Shown here piece by piece: positions 29,170 to 34,562 of a stretch of DNA of 34,562 nucleotides. The DNA comes from Gammaproteobacteria bacterium (GTDB lineage: Bacteria; Pseudomonadota; Gammaproteobacteria; J025). A program made the position numbers and the translations under genes. Below the pieces are notes generated by a model. It was given only the letters and a program-made list of their open reading frames with translations. It had not been told where the DNA came from and searched no databases. Location: assembly GCA_003696645.1 (NCBI GenBank), contig RFGN01000038.1, forward strand, positions 1-34,562, in the 5' to 3' direction. Position 1 is the stretch's first letter; the number at the start of each line of letters is the position of its first letter.

Positions 29170-29495
29170 TCAGGAATGGGGCAAGGTTCAAGCAACAATG
29201 ACTCCAGATTGCTTAACCTTGCCAGCGCACGCAATTGCTCTGGAACCTTGCTGTAACACAGGTTGATTCGCCTACGGGTTGCCCTGGCCTTCCATTCCAC
29301 AAGCAGTGCCAGACATGCGCTGTCCCATTTCTCCAGCCGATCCAGTCGAATCTCCAGAACGGCCTGACCTTCAGCATTGAGGCGGAAGGGCAATTCCACG
29401 TGCTCCAGACTCTTTACCGTAGCAAAGGTTGCACTGCCTTCCAGAGAGGCCAATCCATCCTGGAGTACGTTGAATTTGAGGTCTGTATCACTCAA
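29139..29495 (-). CDS. mlaB: MlaB STAS-domain subunit
   Basis: MlaB is the cytoplasmic STAS-domain regulator that stabilises MlaF in the MlaFEDB phospholipid ABC transporter. The 118-residue product fits a single STAS domain: VLQDGLASLEGSATFATV, then the LEIRLDRLEKWDSACLALLVEWKA core with its Asp-Ser-Ala. The likely start is TTG at 29495, with AAGGG about 9 nt upstream and the mlaC stop just ahead. The next candidate start lies within mlaC. The final 31 nt overlap metW in the opposite direction. Confidence 0.8.
   Translation of the reverse strand: MSDTDLKFNVLQDGLASLEGSATFATVKSLEHVELPFRLNAEGQAVLEIRLDRLEKWDSACLALLVEWKARATRRRINLCYSKVPEQLRALARLSNLESLLLEPCPIPDQIEEEGTSS
29181..29222. terminator. 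Long hairpin downstream of metW, inside the mlaB 3' end
   Basis: GCAAGGTTCAAGCAA (29181-29195) and TTGCTTAACCTTGC (29209-29222) pair over 14 bp with one bulged C and a 13-nt loop. It lies 12 nt past the metW stop and inside the mlaB coding sequence. It could end metW transcription or stabilise either mRNA 3' end. There is no T-run on either strand, so an intrinsic terminator is uncertain. Confidence 0.4.
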
Positions 29496-29499
29496 TGTA

Positions 29500-30168
29500 T
29501 CAACCCTTTGAAGATTTTTCGGGTTCCTCCTGGTTGCGTTGATGCAGGGATTCAATCAGCCCGGTGATACCCTGCTGACGAATCTCCCTTGAGAACGTGG
29601 TCCGATAACTGGCTATCAGACTGACATCCTCGATACTGATATCGAACACACGCCATTGATTATTGCTGAGATATAACCGGTAATTGATGGAAACCGGTTT
29701 GGGACTGCTCTTCAGGTTGACCTCACTGCGGACGATGGCCTGCCTATCCCCAGGGACCAGTTTACCAGGAAGAAATTCTATTTCAGCATCAATATATTTC
29801 AGCAGGGCAGTGGCATAGGTGCGCAACAGCAGGTCCTGAAACTCCCGGGCAAAGGCCATCCTCTGTTCTCGAGTCGCTCGCCTCCAGTGTTTCCCCAGGG
29901 CCCATTGGGCCATGCGCACACGATCGATATAGGGAAAGATTTCGTCTCGGATAATCTTCTTGAGGCCTTCCGGATTCTCCTCAAGCATGGAACGATCCCG
30001 CCTGATCTTTTCGAGGGTACGTTTAGAGACCACCTCCAGCATCTTGGTAGGGTTGTCAGTGTTTACCCCATCGGCCTGTGAATAGGTGATGGGAATCAAC
30101 GTGAAAGACAGGATCAGACCCAACAGGCCCGAAAACCATAATCGTGCAAATCCTGGAAAGATCATCAT
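29500..30168 (-). CDS. mlaC: MlaC periplasmic phospholipid-binding protein
   Basis: MlaC shuttles phospholipids across the periplasm between the MlaA-porin complex in the outer membrane and MlaFEDB in the inner membrane. The 222-residue precursor has an N-terminal hydrophobic signal sequence (about residues 8-30). The family pattern EEIFPYIDRVRMAQWALGKHWRRATREQRMAFAREFQDLLLRTYA is nearly complete here (as DEIFPYIDRVRMAQ... with the same order). The two ATGs at 30168 and 30165 are both possible; the first overlaps the mlaD stop. Confidence 0.94.
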   Translation of the reverse strand: MMIFPGFARLWFSGLLGLILSFTLIPITYSQADGVNTDNPTKMLEVVSKRTLEKIRRDRSMLEENPEGLKKIIRDEIFPYIDRVRMAQWALGKHWRRATREQRMAFAREFQDLLLRTYATALLKYIDAEIEFLPGKLVPGDRQAIVRSEVNLKSSPKPVSINYRLYLSNNQWRVFDISIEDVSLIASYRTTFSREIRQQGITGLIESLHQRNQEEPEKSSKG

Positions 30169-30632
30169 TTCTTGTCTGCCATATTGTATAAAAACTGGCT
30201 CAGAAGCTGTTCGATAATCAGAACAGACTGGGTCAGAGAGATTTCACCTCTGTCCTTGAGATACTCAAACGCACTGCCCGGCTCGAGGCTGATATATTGT
30301 TCCCCCAGAAGACCTGCAGAAAAAATGGAGGCCGAAGTATCGACGGGCAATTTGTTATATTGCTTGTAGATTCTCAATGTGACCACAGCCTCATAGCGTT
30401 CCTGATCGAACTGGATATCGGCAACCTGACCAATCTTGACCCCGCCCATCTTGACGGGTGAACGGACCTTGAGCCCTCCGATATTCTCGAATCGGGCGGT
30501 CAGGTTATAGGTGTCATCTTCTGAACTCAGGAATACCGGCTCGCTGACGCGAAAGGCCAGCACAAGCAGGGCAGCCATGCCGAAGGCCATGAACAGGCCC
30601 ACCATGACCTCGATATAGATATTGTTTCTCAT
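30165..30632 (-). CDS. mlaD: MlaD MCE-domain protein
   Basis: MlaD is the membrane-anchored MCE protein that forms a hexameric ring binding phospholipid above the MlaFE transporter. The 155-residue protein has one N-terminal transmembrane segment (about 7-27) and one MCE domain (about 40-117) with FENIGGLKVRSPVKMGGVKIGQV and GLLGEQYISLEPG. A short C-terminal helix follows. The ATG at 30632 forms a TAATG junction with mlaE. Confidence 0.95.
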   Translation of the reverse strand: MRNNIYIEVMVGLFMAFGMAALLVLAFRVSEPVFLSSEDDTYNLTARFENIGGLKVRSPVKMGGVKIGQVADIQFDQERYEAVVTLRIYKQYNKLPVDTSASIFSAGLLGEQYISLEPGSAFEYLKDRGEISLTQSVLIIEQLLSQFLYNMADKK

Positions 30633-31420
30633 TAATTGCCTCCAAACATTAATGCCGTCAACAGAAAATCCAGTGCCAGGACAGCAAAGGCAGAATAGAC
30701 AACCGTACGGGTGGTAGCCAGGCTCACCCCCTCGATCGTTGCCGGGGCATACATCCCTTCATAGACGGCCAGCCAGGTCACTGCAAATGCAAACACCATA
30801 CTTTTTATAATGCCATTCATGATATCTTCGGAAAAATCTACATTGGCCTGCATCTGCGACCAAAAGGCCCCCGAATCCACCCCCAGTGTAATCACACCAA
30901 TCAGGTAACCCCCGAAGATTCCGACAGCACTGAATATGACAGAAAGAACTGGCAGAGAAACCAGCCCTGCAATAAATCTCGGTACAACAACTCGTTTGAC
31001 TGGATCCACCGCCAGCATCTCCATGCTGGCTATCTGTTCGGTAGCCCCCATCAGACCCAACTCTGCCGTCATCGCAGACCCGGCCCTACCTGCAAACAAA
31101 AGCGCTGCAACGACCGGTCCCAATTCACGTACCAGAGCCAGGGCCACGACCTGTCCAAGAGACATCTCGGCACCAAAATCAACCAGTGTATTGTACATCT
31201 GCAGCCCCAATACCATGCCGACATTCAAGGCCGAGACCACAATGATGGCAAGTGACAGGACCCCAACCATATACAGCTGTCGAACCAGCAAGGCGGGATG
31301 ATGGACAATGGTCGGGGACGAAAGCAATACCTGAAACAGAAATACGCCACTCTGACCCAGCCGCCGGATGAATTCAATGCCGGATCGGCCCAACCGTTGC
31401 AGAAAAAGAATCAGTTTCAT
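30632..31420 (-). CDS. mlaE: MlaE permease
   Basis: MlaE is the ABC permease of the Mla phospholipid transporter. The 262-residue protein has about five or six membrane segments and MlaE-family blocks including [29 protein letters not shown] and [12 protein letters not shown]. The start is ATG at 31420; a TTG one codon earlier is less likely. It lies about 15 nt after mlaF, and is coupled to mlaD by a TAATG junction. Confidence 0.96.
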   Translation of the reverse strand: MKLILFLQRLGRSGIEFIRRLGQSGVFLFQVLLSSPTIVHHPALLVRQLYMVGVLSLAIIVVSALNVGMVLGLQMYNTLVDFGAEMSLGQVVALALVRELGPVVAALLFAGRAGSAMTAELGLMGATEQIASMEMLAVDPVKRVVVPRFIAGLVSLPVLSVIFSAVGIFGGYLIGVITLGVDSGAFWSQMQANVDFSEDIMNGIIKSMVFAFAVTWLAVYEGMYAPATIEGVSLATTRTVVYSAFAVLALDFLLTALMFGGN

Positions 31421-31435
31421 CAAGGATATTCCCTG

Positions 31436-32239
31436 CTAATTGGCCTTTACCCCGAGAAAATCTTCACGAAGATCCTTTGAAGGGTATTCATAGGGAAGTG
31501 GGCCATCCGGCAAACCCTTGAGAAACTGCCTGGTCAGTTCAGAGCGGGACTGAAACACAGCCTCTGGAATACCGTGATCCACGATCTTCCCGCCTGCAGT
31601 GATATATAGATAGTCCGAGATCTTGCAGGCCTCCTGGACATCGTGTGATACGATGATACTTGTCAAACCCAGGTGCTTGTTGAGCTTGTGGATCAGTTCC
31701 ATCAGAACCCCTGCAGTGATCGGATCCTGCCCTACAAAGGGCTCGTCGTACATGACCATTTCCGGGTCCAGTGCAATGGCCCTTGCAAGGGCCACGCGGC
31801 GTGACATCCCTCCTGACAGCTCCGAGGGCATCAGTGCATGGGCACCTCTCAGACCAACGGCCTCAAGCTTCATCATCACCACATGGCGAATCAGTTTTTC
31901 CGAAAGTGCAGTATGCTCCCGTAACGGATAGGCGACATTCTCGAAGACGTTCAGATCCGTAAACAATGCACCAGACTGAAACAGCATTCCCATACGTTTT
32001 CTCATTTCATAAAGTCTGTCACGTGACAAGCGGGAGACCTCTTGCCCATCAACGACGATACTCCCGCATTTTGGACGCAATTGCCCACCTATTAGTCGTA
32101 GCAGAGTAGTCTTTCCTGTACCGCTGGGACCCATGATGGTCGTGATCTTACCGCGAGGGATATCGATATTGACTCTATCAAAGAGCTTGCGGTCACTATA
32201 TGCAAAGGTCAGATCACGAATGATGACATACTTGGGCAT
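31436..32239 (-). CDS. mlaF: MlaF ATP-binding protein
   Basis: MlaF is the ATPase of the Mla phospholipid ABC transporter, at the cytoplasmic face of the inner membrane. The 267-residue protein has Walker A GPSGTGKT (37-44), a Q-loop at Gln88 in LFQSGALF, signature LSGGM (141-145), Walker B VMYDEP with Glu166, and an H-loop SHD. The C-terminal tail extends past the usual ABC domain, as in other MlaF proteins that contact a neighbouring subunit. It begins 16 nt after the nitrilase stop, consistent with a single operon with yhdP and the nitrilase. Confidence 0.96.
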   Translation of the reverse strand: MPKYVIIRDLTFAYSDRKLFDRVNIDIPRGKITTIMGPSGTGKTTLLRLIGGQLRPKCGSIVVDGQEVSRLSRDRLYEMRKRMGMLFQSGALFTDLNVFENVAYPLREHTALSEKLIRHVVMMKLEAVGLRGAHALMPSELSGGMSRRVALARAIALDPEMVMYDEPFVGQDPITAGVLMELIHKLNKHLGLTSIIVSHDVQEACKISDYLYITAGGKIVDHGIPEAVFQSRSELTRQFLKGLPDGPLPYEYPSKDLREDFLGVKAN

Positions 32240-32255
32240 GGCGACAGTATATATA

Positions 32256-33095
32256 CTAGGATGCGTTCTTACCGCGACTGCAATAGATCTGACGATGGTT
32301 CAGTGCCGGCAGATTACTGCGAATGGCATTCTGACGTTCCAGACTGATATCTGCAGACACAAGTCCATTCCCGGTGGCAAACTGCACCATGACATTCCCC
32401 CAGGGATCCAGAATCATGCTGTTTCCATAGGTTTCACGCCCATCAGGATGCCGTCCGCCCTGTGCCGCCGCAATGACATAACACAGATTTTCAATGGCTC
32501 TCGCCCGTATCAGCGTCTTCCAGTGAGATCGACCGGTATAGGCTGTAAATGCCGAGGGCAGGGCAAGAATTTCCATGCCGTCATCAAGCATTTGCCGAAA
32601 CTGCTCCGGAAACCGGATATCATAACAAACCCCTACGCCCAATTTGCCGAAGGGCGTCGGGACAACCAGCGTCTCATCTCCAGATTCAATGGTCTCGGAC
32701 TCCTTGTAACATTCCTTTCCATCCTGCAATGTCACATCAAATAGATGAATCTTGTCATATCGTCCTGCTACCTCGCCAGCATCATTATAGACCAGGCAGG
32801 CTGCACGAACCCGGTTGGCATCCGATGATTCAAGAGGGATCGTTCCTCCAACGATCCATACCCCATATTTTGCTGACTGCTCTGCCAGAAAGTCCTGTAT
32901 TTTCCCCTGACCAAACTTTTCACGGACACGTACCTTATCGTGATCATTGTGACCAATGATGGCAAAATTCTCGGGCAGGACGATCAGCCGGGATCCCTCG
33001 GAAGCCGCTCTCTTTATGAATTCAGCCGCCACTCCGAGATTTTCTTCCACTTTTTCAGTAGAGACCATCTGTATCGCGCTTACTCGTGTTGTCAT
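32256..33095 (-). CDS. Carbon-nitrogen hydrolase, Nit1/YbeM-like amidase
   Basis: This is a 279-residue nitrilase-superfamily amidase with the catalytic triad Glu42 (LPENF), Lys115 (DKIHLFD) and Cys157 (GVCYDIRFPE). Overall it resembles the Nit1/YbeM branch, whose characterised members hydrolyse deaminated glutathione as metabolite repair. Specificity cannot be assigned from sequence alone. In many Gammaproteobacteria a gene of this type lies directly between yhdP and tldD. Here it follows yhdP with an ATGA overlap, but the mla operon replaces tldD. Confidence 0.9.
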   Translation of the reverse strand: MTTRVSAIQMVSTEKVEENLGVAAEFIKRAASEGSRLIVLPENFAIIGHNDHDKVRVREKFGQGKIQDFLAEQSAKYGVWIVGGTIPLESSDANRVRAACLVYNDAGEVAGRYDKIHLFDVTLQDGKECYKESETIESGDETLVVPTPFGKLGVGVCYDIRFPEQFRQMLDDGMEILALPSAFTAYTGRSHWKTLIRARAIENLCYVIAAAQGGRHPDGRETYGNSMILDPWGNVMVQFATGNGLVSADISLERQNAIRSNLPALNHRQIYCSRGKNAS

Positions 33096-34562
33096 TTTCT
33101 GTTTCTTTTCTTTCTCTGAATTTTTGTGACTATCGGATTGCTCCAGTCTCCTGTTACAGAATATTGGATACTGACCGCGTTGTCGATTTGCGGCTCGAAT
33201 ATTTTCTGTATCACAAATACCGCCGCACCCACACCAACCCCTCCAGCAAGCGCCCCGGCAAGAGGCAAACTTGAGCCTACTTGAGGAATGATGGTAAGTT
33301 TCTGATTATAGTCCTTTTTCACCAGGCCTACCCGACCATTCATGGCCATCTTTGCAGCAGGACCTTCAATCATGAAATTATCAGTGTAGGCGTTACCATC
33401 ATGTACGGAAAACTGTCCGGATATCTTGTCAAAACTGAATCCCTTGTTGAAGATGTCGCTGAAATCCAGAGACAGACGTTTGGTTAGGGTTTGCAGGCTG
33501 AGGAGTCCAAAGATCCGCCCCGCCCCTGGATCGATATCCAGAATGCGCCCGTTTCTGAGCTGAAAGTTGATATCTCCCTTTATAGCAGCCAGAGAAAAAT
33601 CTCTTGGACTGCCTGACCAGTTGATATTGACCTGAGCCTCCCCCGTTCCACCATCAAGACCCTGAGTATATTGCCATTCCGAGAGTGTGGCTGCGGCATT
33701 CTGGGAATGGATCTTCAGATCTACTACCGATGACTGGCGGCCCGAAGGGTCCATCGTCCAGGCTCCGGTACCCGTAATCTGTGTCGCTTCAGTATTCGTC
33801 TCCAGATGATCGATGATGATTGCATTAGGCCGTCTTGAAGCAAGCAGTTTCATATGACCCAATTTCATCTCGTTATAGGTCATGTTCTGGATATCCAGAT
33901 CGATGGGCGAAAGGTCTGCTGGAGTTGCCCTTGAGCCGAAAGCTTCCGGCTCTTGCAGGATTTGACCGTCCCTGAGATGAAGATGATCCAATTTTGCCTT
34001 GACAGTCAGAGAAGGATTGGATGGGATATTCAATGTCCCGGCAATATCTCTGGAACGAAGGGTCACCAGCCAGTGATCCGGGGCATTCTCGGCCTGTATC
34101 TTGACCTTTTCTATCCTGCGCTGAAAGGCCTCAATCTGATTGGCTTGCAAATCAATCCTGATCGGTTGATATCCTGATGAACTTTCAGGAAGAGAATCAA
34201 TTACCCTGCTCCATGATTCCCATGATAGATATTCTGTTTTCCCATTGATTAAAATTTCATCGGTTACAGGCAATCTTGCCGGTTTGAAAAGCGAAAAATT
34301 GGCACGACGAATGGCATGTTCAGCATCTTGTTCATTCAACACCATCAGCCCGTTCAGAACCTGACCATACTGAATTTTCCAGGGTTCCAGCATATCGCCT
34401 GTAAACTGCTTTTCAATCCTGAGAGGTAATGCACGTTCAGTAGCCTTTGCAAAGGGTACAGGCAGTTGAACATCCATCCCTTGCATATCAGTCTGCAAAG
34501 TCAGGGTAGTCATCCTGGGCGCCAGGGTGTCAAACTTCAGACTGGATTTCCACAGGGCTGAC
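33092..34562 (-). CDS. yhdP: YhdP family AsmA-like protein, C-terminal part (window edge)
   Basis: This is the C-terminal 489 or so residues of a YhdP (TIGR02099) family protein; the reading frame stays open to the edge of the window, so the 5' end lies beyond it. YhdP is an inner-membrane-anchored AsmA-like protein that spans the periplasm and, with TamB and YdbH, moves phospholipids to the outer membrane. Near the end are the LRNGRILDIDPGAGRIFGLLSLQTLTKRLSLDFSDIFNKGFSFDKISG and GPAAKMAMNGRVGL blocks characteristic of the family. The tail YSVTGDWSNPIVTKI ends in a basic RKKRNRK stretch. It overlaps the nitrilase by 4 nt. Confidence 0.93.
   Translation of the reverse strand, partial: SALWKSSLKFDTLAPRMTTLTLQTDMQGMDVQLPVPFAKATERALPLRIEKQFTGDMLEPWKIQYGQVLNGLMVLNEQDAEHAIRRANFSLFKPARLPVTDEILINGKTEYLSWESWSRVIDSLPESSSGYQPIRIDLQANQIEAFQRRIEKVKIQAENAPDHWLVTLRSRDIAGTLNIPSNPSLTVKAKLDHLHLRDGQILQEPEAFGSRATPADLSPIDLDIQNMTYNEMKLGHMKLLASRRPNAIIIDHLETNTEATQITGTGAWTMDPSGRQSSVVDLKIHSQNAAATLSEWQYTQGLDGGTGEAQVNINWSGSPRDFSLAAIKGDINFQLRNGRILDIDPGAGRIFGLLSLQTLTKRLSLDFSDIFNKGFSFDKISGQFSVHDGNAYTDNFMIEGPAAKMAMNGRVGLVKKDYNQKLTIIPQVGSSLPLAGALAGGVGVGAAVFVIQKIFEPQIDNAVSIQYSVTGDWSNPIVTKIQRKKRNRK

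Overview
The window is a stretch of gammaproteobacterial chromosome made mostly of conserved housekeeping genes. The gene order purA-hisZ-DUF2065-hflC-hflK, the full rpsB-tsf-pyrH-frr-uppS-cdsA-dxr-rseP-bamA-skp-lpxD-fabZ-lpxA-lpxB array, the dapC-dapD-dapE run, metX-metW, mlaFEDCB and a yhdP-nitrilase pair are all typical of Gammaproteobacteria. A bacterial-type phosphoribulokinase points to a Calvin-cycle autotroph, so I infer a sulfur-oxidising or similar chemoautotroph, free-living or symbiotic. The sequence does not fix the genus.

Layout, left to right. 1-245 has no gene but carries a strong stable-RNA-type promoter firing leftward out of the window, plus a perfect 12-bp inverted repeat. 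246-5089 (minus) is hflK-hflC-DUF2065-hisZ-purA. 5090-5300 is a divergent intergenic region, and 5301-6164 (plus) is phosphoribulokinase. 6179-20447 (minus) is a 14-kb array from rpsB to lpxB, ending in a PAP2-family lipid phosphatase and a clear rho-independent terminator. 20448-20740 holds the rpsB promoter and structured leader, divergent from map.

21534-24010 is an accessory segment between map and dapC, where glnD usually sits. It contains a rhombosortase, a rhomboid protease meeting it tail-to-tail, an unrecognised beta-barrel protein, and a small lipoprotein translationally coupled to a 60-residue OmdA/YdeI-type protein. A tRNA-Thr(CGU) closes it. 24234-29169 (plus) is dapC-dapD-dapE-metX-metW, linking lysine/peptidoglycan precursor supply and methionine synthesis. 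29139-34562 (minus) is yhdP (cut by the window edge), a nitrilase-family amidase and mlaFEDCB, and its last gene overlaps metW antisense.

Much of the window serves the cell envelope: lipid A (lpxD, fabZ, lpxA, lpxB), outer-membrane protein assembly (skp, bamA, rseP), phospholipid and undecaprenyl precursors (cdsA, dxr, uppS, the PAP2 enzyme), and phospholipid transport in both directions (yhdP, mla). No CRISPR array, insertion sequence or prophage was seen. I did not find an unmistakable new system. The best candidates are the accessory segment, the combined yhdP-nit-mla operon, the PAP2 enzyme joined to lpxB, and several hairpins placed exactly over stop codons. Several genes appear to start with TTG or GTG, and starts are given on that basis.
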